Source: Fontibacillus panacisegetis (GTDB lineage: Bacteria; Bacillota; Bacilli; Paenibacillales; Paenibacillaceae). From it: a DNA stretch of 64,000 nucleotides. Shown here piece after piece: positions 53,964 to 64,000 of the stretch. Below the pieces are notes generated by a model. It had not been told where the DNA came from, did no database searches, and worked only from the letters and a program-made list of their open reading frames with translations. Both the position numbers and the translations under genes were made by a program. How positions within the stretch are numbered: the first letter of the stretch is position 1; the number at the start of each line of letters is the position of its first letter. The DNA lies in contig NZ_FNBG01000011.1 of NCBI RefSeq assembly GCF_900102215.1, forward strand, positions 80,512 through 144,511, given 5' to 3'.

Positions 53964-55106
53964 ATGAAAATCCGTGTTTTAAAGCATGAATTAAATGAAT
54001 CTATCCAGCATGTAGCCAAGGCTATTTCTAGTCGAACTACTATTCCTATTTTGACTGGGATTAAACTTGAGGTTAATTTCCAAGGGATGACGTTAACTGC
54101 TAGCGACACGGATATTTCCATCCAGGCATTTATTCCTGCTGAGGACAATGAGAAGAAGATCGTGCAGGTAGAGCGTCCTGGTAGCGTCGTATTGCCAGCT
54201 AAATTTTTTGTAGAGATTATTAAAAAGCTGCCTTCACAAGAGGTAGAGATGGAAGTGAAAGAAAGCTTCCAGACGATGATTCGTTCGGGATCTACAGATA
54301 TCCAAATGGTAGGTATGGACCCAGAGGAATTCCCTGTATTGCCTAATATCGAAGAGAATCAAGTCATCTCCATTCCAGGTGATCTACTTAAAAATATGGT
54401 TAAACAAACGGTATTTTCTATTTCCTCAAATGAAACTTCGCCTATTTTAACTGGGGTATTATGGAACTTAAGCGATGATCAATTCAAATTTGTAGCGACA
54501 GACCGTCATCGTCTCGCATGTCGCACTGCGAAGCTAGATGATGCTGATGGCGTGCGCTTTAGCAATATCGTCATTTCAGGTAAAACGCTGAACGAGCTCA
54601 GCAAAATTATTCCTGAACAAAATACGCGTGTCGATATCGTCGTAGCAGACAATCAGGTGCTGTTCAAAATCGACAGAGTATTGTTCTATACCCGTATTCT
54701 GGATGGAACCTATCCTGATACTTCTAAGATTATTCCAACAAACTACAAAACAGAACTTGTATTGGATACAAAAAAATTAAGCGACTCTATCGACCGTGCA
54801 TATTTGTTGTCTCGCGAAGAAAAAACAAATATCGTACGCTTGCAGACTCTTGAGGACGGAACGATTGAAATCTCTTCTAGTTCATCCGAACTCGGAAAGG
54901 TTACCGAACAGCTTGAAGTGTCTCAATTTACCGGGGATGCGCTTCGGATTTCTTTTAACTCCAAATATATGCTCGATGTGTTGAAAGTAGTAGAGAGCGA
55001 GCAACTGCGTATCTGTTTTACAGGCGCTATGAGCCCGATTATTATTAAACCGATGGATGACAGCCAAAGCTTGTATCTGATTTTGCCATACCGGACTACG
55101 AATTAA
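53964..55106 (+). CDS. dnaN: DNA polymerase III beta subunit (sliding clamp)
   Basis: 380 residues, three-domain clamp fold: MKIRVLKHELNESIQHVAKAI start, SRTTIPILTGIKL, then ATDRHRLACR and a final AMSPIIIKP with LILPYRT. Dimeric ring that tethers polymerase and partner proteins. AGGAG lies 7 bases upstream. Confidence 0.98.
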   Translation: MKIRVLKHELNESIQHVAKAISSRTTIPILTGIKLEVNFQGMTLTASDTDISIQAFIPAEDNEKKIVQVERPGSVVLPAKFFVEIIKKLPSQEVEMEVKESFQTMIRSGSTDIQMVGMDPEEFPVLPNIEENQVISIPGDLLKNMVKQTVFSISSNETSPILTGVLWNLSDDQFKFVATDRHRLACRTAKLDDADGVRFSNIVISGKTLNELSKIIPEQNTRVDIVVADNQVLFKIDRVLFYTRILDGTYPDTSKIIPTNYKTELVLDTKKLSDSIDRAYLLSREEKTNIVRLQTLEDGTIEISSSSSELGKVTEQLEVSQFTGDALRISFNSKYMLDVLKVVESEQLRICFTGAMSPIIIKPMDDSQSLYLILPYRTTN

Positions 55107-55141
55107 TCAGATCTGTAAGTGATGAAAGGAAGAACTAGGCA

Positions 55142-55366
55142 ATGAAAACGATTAGTATTTCCAGTGAATATATTAAGCTTGATCAATTCTTGAAGCTTGC
55201 CGATTGTGTTTCGACTGGAGGCATGGCCAAGGCGCTGTTACAAGAAGGCGATGTAAAGGTGAATGGCGAGGTTGAAGAGCGCCGGGGACGGAAATTATAT
55301 CCGAATGACATCGTTGAAGTGACGGATTGTGGTTCCTTCAAGGTAACTGGAGGCAATCAAGAGTAA
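55142..55366 (+). CDS. yaaA: S4-domain RNA-binding protein YaaA
   Basis: 74 residues with an S4 domain: IKLDQFLKLADCVSTGGMAKALL, then GDVKVNGEVEERRGRKLYPND. In B. subtilis (RlbA/YaaA) it is linked to 50S ribosome assembly. Always between dnaN and recF in Bacillales. Confidence 0.94.
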   Translation: MKTISISSEYIKLDQFLKLADCVSTGGMAKALLQEGDVKVNGEVEERRGRKLYPNDIVEVTDCGSFKVTGGNQE

Positions 55367-55418
55367 GGCTCCCTGAACCTGAATGAGCGGAGGGGAAGTA
55401 AGGAGGGCCTGAGTAATC

Positions 55419-56531
55419 GTGTTTGTTAAAACATTATCTCTGCAGCATTATCGTAATTACGAGACACTGTCTCTTGATTCATTCGGGAATGTAAACTTAA
55501 TGATTGGGCGCAATGCACAGGGCAAGACCAATCTGCTGGAAGCATTGCTCGTTCTGGCATTAACCAAATCGCATCGTACAGCAAAGGATAAGGAACTGAT
55601 TTCTTTTGGCAGCAATAATGCTGCCGTTTCTGCTGAAATAGAGAAGAAATACGGGACCGTAAATTTGGAGCTGCAATTTTCGAACCAAGGTAAGAAGGCT
55701 AAGCTGAACGGTCTTGAGCAGCGGAAATTGAGTGATTTTGTAGGGGCGCTTAATGCGGTTATGTTTGCACCAGAGGATTTGGAAATTGTAAAGGGAACTC
55801 CTGGAATAAGGCGGCGTTTTCTTGATATGGAGATTGGGCAGGTTCAGCCTAGCTATCTGTTCCATTTACAGCAGTATCAGAAGGTGCTGTTGCAGCGTAA
55901 CAATTTACTTAAGCAAGCTTTCGGAAAAGGCCCGGAAATAACAGTAATGCTGGATGTCTGGAATGAACAGCTCGTAGAGCATGGTGTTAAAATCATTAAG
56001 AAAAGGAAACAATTTATAAGAAAACTGCAGAAATGGGCTCAGGGCATTCACGAAGGCATAACTGGAGGCGGAGAAAAGCTCCAATTATCTTACATTCCAT
56101 CCTTTGGAGAAGCTGATGAGGAAGATGAAGCTGTCTTATTGCAGCAATTTATGATAAAGTTATCACAAATGAGAGATCAGGAAATTCGCCGCGGGATGAC
56201 TCTCTGCGGACCACATCGAGACGATCTGGCTTTTCATATTAACGGTAATGAAGCCCAGGTGTATGGATCTCAGGGACAGCAGCGAACGACGGCGTTATCA
56301 CTTAAATTGGCGGAAATCGAGCTCATTCACGAAGAGATTGGAGAGTATCCAATTCTACTGCTTGATGACGTATTGTCCGAGCTGGACCCATACCGACAAA
56401 CTCAATTGATTGAGACATTTCAGAGCAAAGTGCAGACGTTCATAACGGCTACGGGAATCGAAAGCATTAACGCAAGCCGTCTTCAGGACGCCAGCATTTT
56501 TCATGTCCAAGAGGGACAAGTCATTAGGTAG
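55419..56531 (+). CDS. recF: DNA repair and recombination ATPase RecF
   Basis: 370 residues from a GTG with AAGGAGGG upstream. Walker A GRNAQGKTNLLEAL (about 31-38), signature SQGQQRTTALSLKLAE, Walker B LLLDDVLSELD. Works with RecO/RecR to load RecA at gaps. B. subtilis-type order with yaaA and remB. Confidence 0.97.
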   Translation: MFVKTLSLQHYRNYETLSLDSFGNVNLMIGRNAQGKTNLLEALLVLALTKSHRTAKDKELISFGSNNAAVSAEIEKKYGTVNLELQFSNQGKKAKLNGLEQRKLSDFVGALNAVMFAPEDLEIVKGTPGIRRRFLDMEIGQVQPSYLFHLQQYQKVLLQRNNLLKQAFGKGPEITVMLDVWNEQLVEHGVKIIKKRKQFIRKLQKWAQGIHEGITGGGEKLQLSYIPSFGEADEEDEAVLLQQFMIKLSQMRDQEIRRGMTLCGPHRDDLAFHINGNEAQVYGSQGQQRTTALSLKLAEIELIHEEIGEYPILLLDDVLSELDPYRQTQLIETFQSKVQTFITATGIESINASRLQDASIFHVQEGQVIR

Positions 56532-56549
56532 TATGGAGGAGGCAGGCGA

Positions 56550-56798
56550 TTGTACATTCATTTGGGTGGAGAAAAAGTAATCCAATCTTCAGAATTGATA
56601 GCGATTTTTGATATATCGATCGAGAAATCATCCAAGATTTCCAAGCAATTCGTAAGTCATGCTATTAAGGACAAGAACGTATTGAGGATCGGTGAGGAAG
56701 AAGCCAAGTCTATTGTTGTGACCAAAAACATGGTGTATTTTTCGCCAATTTCCTCTGCTACGCTCAAGAAGAAGACCAGCATTAATTTTCTATCATAA
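56550..56798 (+). CDS. remB: Extracellular matrix regulator RemB (DUF370)
   Basis: 82 residues starting at TTG, preceded by GGAGGAGG, giving the family start MYIHLGGEK. DUF370 protein equivalent to B. subtilis YaaB/RemB, a biofilm-matrix gene regulator related to RemA. Eighteen bases after recF, so co-transcribed. Confidence 0.92.
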   Translation: MYIHLGGEKVIQSSELIAIFDISIEKSSKISKQFVSHAIKDKNVLRIGEEEAKSIVVTKNMVYFSPISSATLKKKTSINFLS

Positions 56799-56814
56799 TT
56801 CCATTGGCATATAA

Positions 56815-58755
<1,941 letters not shown>

Positions 58756-58791
58756 TTTATTAAGTGACATAACATGTAGATAAACCATTTC

Positions 58792-58824
58792 AAAAAATAC
58801 CGTCATTCGCTGACGGTATTTTTT
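58792..58824. terminator. Bidirectional terminator between gyrB and yheC-like gene
   Basis: AAAAAATACCGTCA (58792-58805), 5-base loop, exact complement ending TTTTTT (58811-58824). Confidence 0.93.
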
Positions 58825-58842
58825 GATACTTTTGAATATAGA

Positions 58843-59616
58843 CTAGGCTTTCAAACGTCCATAAGCAACGGCGTAGCGACGTATTTTTTTATAAATATCC
58901 TTGTTCTGCAAGGTTTTGAAAGGGAATAAGGCAGGGAGGGTATTTACTTCGAGAATCCAGATTTTGAATCCTTGATCGATTGCTATATCAAGTCCGATTT
59001 CTTTTAAATTGCGATACTTACGGGCCAGAGTTGCTGCAGTATGGACACCTACGTTTTTCATTTCTTTGTACAGAGAGGCAAATTCTTTTGGTGTAAGGTA
59101 GGGACCCAGCAAATCCTCTATCGTCATAATTGAGCCACCGCCATGATGGTTGGTAATTATTTTTTGAGGTGCGGCAAGACGTCCAATAAATCCTGTGGTT
59201 TCCCAGGTACGTTGTGGAGTCAGTTGGACAAGTGCACGAAGATCAAATTTACGGCGCCTATAGGTAAGCATGTCGATTCCTTGTTGGATGAGGTTTAGCT
59301 TCTGTCCTATTTTTGCAGATATAGATGCATGAAGCTCTTCAAGGGTTGGAAATAGTTCACTCTCGATTCCATATCTAAGCTTATATTGTCTGATAGGTGC
59401 GGGATCTAGTTCATCAGTCCAGTATTCCGCACTCATTACTCCTATACCATAAGTCCCGAGATCCGGTTTAACATAAACGGTCCCATATAGTTCAAGCATC
59501 TCCTTTAGATGTTCTAAACTATATTTTCGAGTGTCGGGAATGTAGGGACGAAGGTATTCTCTATGCTTAAGGATTATTGTCTTTTTCCATTTGCTCGCAA
59601 CTCTTTGAATTGGCAA
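58843..59616 (-). CDS. YheC/YheD-family ATP-grasp protein (spore coat-associated family)
   Basis: 257 residues from a TTG at 59616, which has AAGGAG 6 bases upstream. ATP-grasp features: VYVKPDLGTYGIGVM nucleotide-binding loop, KFDLRALVQLTP, GGGSIM, and metal-ligand end WILEVNTLPAL. B. subtilis YheC/YheD are spore-associated; substrate unknown. It interrupts gyrB-gyrA on the opposite strand and is bounded by a bidirectional terminator. Confidence 0.88.
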   Translation of the reverse strand: MPIQRVASKWKKTIILKHREYLRPYIPDTRKYSLEHLKEMLELYGTVYVKPDLGTYGIGVMSAEYWTDELDPAPIRQYKLRYGIESELFPTLEELHASISAKIGQKLNLIQQGIDMLTYRRRKFDLRALVQLTPQRTWETTGFIGRLAAPQKIITNHHGGGSIMTIEDLLGPYLTPKEFASLYKEMKNVGVHTAATLARKYRNLKEIGLDIAIDQGFKIWILEVNTLPALFPFKTLQNKDIYKKIRRYAVAYGRLKA

Positions 59617-59891
59617 CTAAAGCTCCTTCCTTTCTGAACCCCCGGGTGCTTTCATATGATGCTGAAAAACATAGGACAGAAGAGATAAACAATGGTATAA
59701 TAAAAAGATATGGGGATTTTATAAGTTTTTTGAGAATTTCATACACAATTTTGTTTCTATTCAAGTTCAAGAACTCCAAAACGACTATAAAAATGCCTAT
59801 ATGGTAGTGTATGAAGGAATGCATGAATGTGAATGGACACATCCCCATTTTGTAAATGCTTTGGGATTAAAGTAGGATAACGTCACGTTTA

Positions 59892-59921
59892 ATTACACTA
59901 GTTTTGTGAAAGTAATATAAT
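59892..59921 (+). promoter_or_regulatory. gyrA promoter candidates
   Basis: ATTACA (59892-59897), 18-base spacer, TATAAT (59916-59921), 62 bases before gyrA. A second candidate lies upstream: AGGACA (59673-59678), 17 bases, extended TGG-TATAAT (59696-59701). The 367-base gap 59,617-59,983 shows no convincing gene. Confidence 0.6.
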
Positions 59922-59983
59922 GACAAGTGGCGGTTTTCCTGCCCAAACAAGGGTTCATGGATAGATATTGAAGGAGGTCCAGC

Positions 59984-62533
59984 ATGGCGGAAGAAAATTT
60001 CTCGCAAATTGTAGATCGGGACATTAATGTGGAAATGCGCGAGTCCTTTATGGATTATGCGATGAGCATTATTGTCAGCCGTGCTTTGCCGGATGTTAGG
60101 GATGGTCTGAAACCGGTACATCGACGCATTCTTTATGCAATGTCCGAGCTCGGTATGTATCCCGATAAGCCGTACAAAAAATCGGCTAGAATCGTCGGTG
60201 AAGTTATTGGTAAATATCATCCTCATGGGGATTCCGCGGTTTATGAAACAATGGTGCGGATGGCTCAGGATTTCTCTATGCGGTACATGCTTGTTGACGG
60301 TCACGGTAACTTTGGTTCAGTAGACGGTGACGGCGCAGCGGCAATGCGTTATACAGAGGCACGTCTTTCCAAGATAGCAATGGAAATGTTGCGTGATATT
60401 AATAAAGAGACGATCGACTTTATGCCGAACTATGACGGGGAAGAGCGAGAGCCGGTTGTACTTCCTGCTAGATACCCTAACCTGCTTGTTAATGGTGTGT
60501 CAGGGATAGCTGTTGGTATGGCGACTAACATTCCACCTCATAATTTGGGTGAAGTTATTGATGGTGTACAGGCCATCATTGAAAATCCTGAGATTGATTC
60601 ACTTGATTTGATGGATTATATCAAAGGTCCTGATTTTCCTACTGGCGGTTATATTATTGGCAGAACAGGTGTCCGTCAAGCATATACAACTGGTCGCGGC
60701 TCGATTACAATGCGTGCGAAGACAACGATTGAAGAGAATAATAACAAAGCCCGCATTATAGTAGACGAGCTTCCTTATCAAGTTAACAAGGCACGACTCG
60801 TTGAGAAAATTGCCGAGTTGGTTAGAGAGAAAAAAATCGATGGTATTACCGATTTGCGCGACGAGTCAGACCGTAATGGTATGCGCGTTGTTATCGAACT
60901 GCGTAGAGATGTAAATCCAAATGTTGTCTTAAACAACCTGTACAAGCATACAGCGTTGCAAAGCACATTCGGAATTAACATGCTTGCTATCGTGAGCAAT
61001 GAGCCGAGGATCCTTACGCTGAAGGAAGTTCTACAACATTATTTAGACCATCAAATGGTAGTTATTCGTCGCCGGACGGAATTTGAGCTGAAGAAAGCAG
61101 AAGCACGCGCTCATATTCTGGAAGGCTTGCGTATTGCTCTGGATCATTTGGATGAAGTGATCGCACTCATTCGTGGTTCACAGACCACAGAAATCGCCCG
61201 TAACGGGTTGATGGAACGTTTTGGACTTAGCCTTGAGCAAGCTCAGGCGATTCTGGATATGCGTCTGCAACGTCTGACAGGACTCGAACGTGAGAAGATC
61301 GAGAGCGAGTATCAAGAACTGCTTCAAAAAATAGCAGAATACCGTGAAATTTTGGCTAATGAATCACTCATTCTTCAAATTATTAGCGATGAGTTAAATG
61401 AGATTCGTGAAAAATTCTCAGATGATCGCCTTACTGAAATTACAGTGGGTGAAGAGAGTATTCTGGACGAAGACTTGATTCCACAAGAAGAAGTTGTTAT
61501 TACGATTACTCATACTGGTTATATCAAACGTCTGCCAGTTACTACTTACCGTAGTCAAAAGCGTGGTGGCCGTGGTGTAGTTGGTATGGATACCAAGGAT
61601 AATGACTTTGTGGAGCATCTATTCGTGACGAACTCTCACCATTACCTGATGTTCTTTACGGATCGAGGCAAGGCTTATCGCCTGAAAGCATATGAGATCC
61701 CAGAACTCGGCAGAACGGCTAGGGGGACTCCGATTATTAATCTGATTCAAATCGAGCAAGGGGAAACCGTAAATGCGGTAATTCCAGTAGAACGGTTTGA
61801 TGAAGATAAATACCTCTTCTTTGCAACACGTCATGGTATCGTGAAAAAGACACCTATCGAGGATTATATTAACATCCGTAAAGGCGGTCTTATCGCTGTA
61901 AATCTGCGTGAGGATGATACACTGATTGATGTGAAGCTCACAGATGGCCAGCAAGAGGTTATTATGGGTACATCTCAAGGGATGTCGATCCGATTCTCTG
62001 AGAGCGATGTACGCTCCATGGGAAGAGCAGCAACAGGAGTAAAAGGTATTACTTTAGATAAAAATGACCAGCTGATTGGAATGGATGTAGTCGTTCCTGA
62101 GCAGGATATTCTAATTGTAACTACTAAAGGTTACGGTAAACGGACGCCAGTATCTGATTACCGGATTCAAAGCCGTGGTGGTAAAGGGATCAAGACGATT
62201 AATGTAACAGATAAGAATGGTCCTGTTATTGGCCTTAAAGTTGTTAAAGACGATGAGGATCTGATGATTATTACAAGCAGCGGAACCTTGATTAGAACGA
62301 GCATGGAAGGTATTTCGACTATGGGTCGTTATACGCAGGGTGTGAAGCTGATTAATATTCGTGAGGACGATTCAGTTGCTACAGTGTGTCGGTCCGACAA
62401 GAGTGAAGAGGAGCCAGAGGATCAGGAATTAACAGATTTAACTGGTGAAGAAAAACTGTCAACTGATTCACTAAATAACGGAAATACGGATGAAGAGGAC
62501 TCTGCAGAGGGTTCTGAAGGTACAGAAGAGTAA
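59984..62533 (+). CDS. gyrA: DNA gyrase subunit A
   Basis: 849 residues. Winged-helix/tower region with the quinolone-resistance region [14 protein letters not shown] (Ser and Glu at the positions usually altered in resistance, so wild type) and catalytic Tyr in MRYTEARLS. The coiled-coil tower is [13 protein letters not shown]. The C-terminal beta-pinwheel includes the GyrA box QSRGGKG, which marks it as gyrase rather than topoisomerase IV. It has an acidic, low-complexity tail (about 805-849). GGAGG lies 8 bases upstream. Confidence 0.98.
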   Translation: MAEENFSQIVDRDINVEMRESFMDYAMSIIVSRALPDVRDGLKPVHRRILYAMSELGMYPDKPYKKSARIVGEVIGKYHPHGDSAVYETMVRMAQDFSMRYMLVDGHGNFGSVDGDGAAAMRYTEARLSKIAMEMLRDINKETIDFMPNYDGEEREPVVLPARYPNLLVNGVSGIAVGMATNIPPHNLGEVIDGVQAIIENPEIDSLDLMDYIKGPDFPTGGYIIGRTGVRQAYTTGRGSITMRAKTTIEENNNKARIIVDELPYQVNKARLVEKIAELVREKKIDGITDLRDESDRNGMRVVIELRRDVNPNVVLNNLYKHTALQSTFGINMLAIVSNEPRILTLKEVLQHYLDHQMVVIRRRTEFELKKAEARAHILEGLRIALDHLDEVIALIRGSQTTEIARNGLMERFGLSLEQAQAILDMRLQRLTGLEREKIESEYQELLQKIAEYREILANESLILQIISDELNEIREKFSDDRLTEITVGEESILDEDLIPQEEVVITITHTGYIKRLPVTTYRSQKRGGRGVVGMDTKDNDFVEHLFVTNSHHYLMFFTDRGKAYRLKAYEIPELGRTARGTPIINLIQIEQGETVNAVIPVERFDEDKYLFFATRHGIVKKTPIEDYINIRKGGLIAVNLREDDTLIDVKLTDGQQEVIMGTSQGMSIRFSESDVRSMGRAATGVKGITLDKNDQLIGMDVVVPEQDILIVTTKGYGKRTPVSDYRIQSRGGKGIKTINVTDKNGPVIGLKVVKDDEDLMIITSSGTLIRTSMEGISTMGRYTQGVKLINIREDDSVATVCRSDKSEEEPEDQELTDLTGEEKLSTDSLNNGNTDEEDSAEGSEGTEE

Positions 62534-62553
62534 TTTATGTGTTATAGTGATTG

Positions 62554-62580
62554 CGGGCTTCCTATACGGAAGTCCGTTTT
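62554..62580 (+). terminator. gyrA terminator
   Basis: CGGGCTTCC (62554-62562), 5-base loop, GGAAGTCCG (62568-62576, one G-U), then TTTT. Confidence 0.85.
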
Positions 62581-62613
62581 ACTATTTTTATACATAGGGT
62601 TTAAAAAGAAGGA

Positions 62614-62642
62614 TTGTTGGTCAATGGGTCTCGTAATATAAT
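62614..62642 (+). promoter_or_regulatory. Promoter of the HD-GYP gene
   Basis: TTGTTG (62614-62619), 17-base spacer, TATAAT (62637-62642), about 75 bases before the start codon. Confidence 0.65.
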
Positions 62643-62715
62643 GGAAATAGTTAGTAGTGCTTTATCACTATTAGGGAGCTTACCCTAAAGTTGGACGATT
62701 GAGGAGAGAGTGAAT

Positions 62716-63798
62716 ATGGCAAGTATCTCAGTAATCGATGTGAAACCTGGAGTAACTATTGCAAACAATGTATATACCCTGATGGGTGGACTTTTGCTTA
62801 GAAAAGGAAAGGTACTGTTACCCAGAGATCTGGATATTTTGCGTGCCTTCATGGTTGAAGAAGTGGAAATAGAGGATTACCAGATACATAGTGAGAGTGA
62901 AGCGGCAGCCTCTCAGGAATCGGTTAATTCTTCTGCCACGGCTACAGCTGATCTTTCTCGAACGGGTCAATTTCAAAAAGAATATGACCGCATGCTCCAT
63001 TTGATAAAGAGCGCTTTTCAATCTGTGCTTGCATCTGATTTGCCTATTTATGAATTACGGCATCAGTTGGAGAATCTAATCAAGCAATTGAAGCATTATA
63101 ATGTCCTGACATTTGTACCACGCAATATGAATGAATACGATTATTTGTATCATCATGCCATTTTATCGTCATTAACCTCATATATCCTTGCTCAGTGGCA
63201 TGGACTTCCTAAGCGGGACTGGATGCAGGTAGCCTTTGCCGGGTTGCTGCATGATATCGGAAATACAAAAATAGATCCACAAATATTATACACACCAAGA
63301 CCGTTAACTGAATCAGAAGTAGAAGAAATGCGTATGCATACTACTTACGGTTACCAGCAATTACGCAAGACTGCAGCGATTAACGAAGGAGTGCGTTTAG
63401 CGGCATTGCAGCATCATGAAAAAATGGATGGCTCGGGTTATCCTTTTCGTCTCACAGGTGAAAAAATACATATCTATGCAAGGATCGTTGCTATTGCAGA
63501 TATCTTCCATGCAATGACTTTAAACCGTAGATATCGTAAAGCGCAATCTCCTTATTTGGTATTAGAACAAATAAAGCTTGAAGCATTCGGTAAGCTCGAT
63601 CCAAACGTTGTACAGACATTCGTCGATAAAGTTACTCAGTTCCATAATGGTATGAGAGTGCGTCTCAGCAATGATAAGATAGGAGAGATTGTATTCTCAG
63701 ATCGCAATCACCCGACTCGGCCTATGGTGTCGATTCAAGGTGAGATTATCAACTTAATGCAGGAAACCCAGTTGCATATTGAGGAAGTTATTTCCTAA
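62716..63798 (+). CDS. HD-GYP domain phosphodiesterase-like protein
   Basis: About 360 residues; start taken at the ATG at 62716 (AGGAGAGAG upstream); an in-frame codon 6 bases earlier is possible. N-terminal region (1-130) without a recognised sensor fold, with a Ser/Ala-rich linker near 60-80. The HD-GYP domain (about 140-300) has HH in YHHAILSS, HD in LLHDIGNTKI, HHE in LQHHEKMDGSGYP, the GYP motif, and DIFHAMT. Catalytic residues look complete, so c-di-GMP hydrolysis is plausible. C-terminal 60 residues form a small beta domain. It sits alone between gyrA and the rRNA promoter. Confidence 0.88.
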   Translation: MASISVIDVKPGVTIANNVYTLMGGLLLRKGKVLLPRDLDILRAFMVEEVEIEDYQIHSESEAAASQESVNSSATATADLSRTGQFQKEYDRMLHLIKSAFQSVLASDLPIYELRHQLENLIKQLKHYNVLTFVPRNMNEYDYLYHHAILSSLTSYILAQWHGLPKRDWMQVAFAGLLHDIGNTKIDPQILYTPRPLTESEVEEMRMHTTYGYQQLRKTAAINEGVRLAALQHHEKMDGSGYPFRLTGEKIHIYARIVAIADIFHAMTLNRRYRKAQSPYLVLEQIKLEAFGKLDPNVVQTFVDKVTQFHNGMRVRLSNDKIGEIVFSDRNHPTRPMVSIQGEIINLMQETQLHIEEVIS

Positions 63799-63867
63799 GG
63801 GTTGTATTATAAAGAGTATTGGGGTATAATATTAATCACTGCTGCGGAGGCAAGTAAAGTGAAACAA

Positions 63868-64000
63868 AAGAGTTTTAAAAATATTTTTAAAAAACTCTTG
63901 CATTATACCGCAGTACGTGATATATTATAAGAGTTGCTGCTGAACACGGTGGTCAACAAAAACGAAGTTGATCTTTGAAAACTGAACAACGAGTGAGTAT
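63868..64000 (+). promoter_or_regulatory. rRNA operon promoter and 16S leader
   Basis: TTGCAT (63898-63903), 17-base spacer, TATATT (63921-63926), preceded by an AT-rich UP-like tract. The leader runs to the window end and contains TCTTTGAAAACTGAACAACG, the pre-16S sequence typical of Bacillales rRNA operons. The 16S gene should begin shortly after base 64,000. A palindrome (AAGAGTTTT 63868-63876 with AAAACTCTT 63891-63899) overlaps the first two bases of the -35. Confidence 0.85.

Noticed and set aside
59567..59848. 93-codon minus and 76-codon plus frames upstream of gyrA
   Set aside because: They overlap the yheC-like start and promoter sequences, lack RBSs and look like random AT-rich translation.

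Overview
The window is chromosomal DNA spanning the replication origin of an endospore-forming, low-to-moderate GC Gram-positive bacterium, most likely Paenibacillus or a close relative. The gene order rpmH-rnpA-yidC-jag-mnmE-mnmG-rsmG-noc-soj-spo0J on one side and dnaA-dnaN-yaaA-recF-remB-gyrB-gyrA-rRNA on the other is that of Bacillales. The sporulation-linked genes (yyaC, a yheC/D-type ATP-grasp), walRKHIJ-htrC, and the sacB-levB pair fit the same group. The species call is inference from gene content and order.

Layout. 1-4.4 kb: sucrose/levan module (end of a PTS permease, a BglG-type antiterminator, levansucrase behind a textbook RAT/terminator, levanase). 4.4-10.3 kb: accessory stretch, visibly GC-richer than its surroundings: an orphan palindromic operator, an IS1182-type transposase remnant, a response regulator-histidine kinase-ABC transporter operon, and a gene fragment. 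10.4-18.9 kb: rlmH, a CxxH/CxxC protein, and the WalRK cell-wall stress operon with its accessory genes and HtrA-type protease. 19-22.9 kb: lineage-specific membrane, M23 peptidase and lipoprotein genes plus a serine protease remnant. 23-33.5 kb: purA with paired PurBoxes, dnaB-rplI-gdpP-yybS, a MazG-like protein, a CBS protein, an LCP protein, and rpsF-ssb-rpsR. 33.5-38 kb: yjzC, tRNA-Ser(CGA), mscS cluster, yyaC, a cysteine desulfurase-like enzyme. 38-48.2 kb: chromosome partitioning (two parS sites), tRNA/rRNA modification, membrane insertase and RNase P genes. 48.2-54 kb: the origin, with DnaA-box clusters and a basal unwinding element between dnaA and dnaN. 54-64 kb: replication and gyrase genes, an HD-GYP gene, and the promoter and leader of an rRNA operon whose 16S gene lies just past the window end.

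Most genes left of the origin are on the minus strand and those right of it on the plus strand, so they run with the replication forks. Exceptions are the sac genes, a few small genes, yheC, and, most strikingly, a gluconate gene set (6-phosphogluconate dehydrogenase, GntR regulator, gluconokinase). This set sits between rpmH and dnaA and splits the upstream DnaA-box region into two parts.

No wholly new defence or enzymatic system could be established. The best leads are: the gluconate set inside the origin with two near-identical GntR-type operators; an antiterminator whose second PRD lacks both regulatory histidines; a terminator hairpin that appears to bury the ribosome-binding site of an ABC operon; an 850-bp gene-free stretch (45.1-45.9 kb) holding a long imperfect palindrome, five degenerate repeats and GC-rich hairpins; and a dnaA terminator built from two opposed DnaA boxes.
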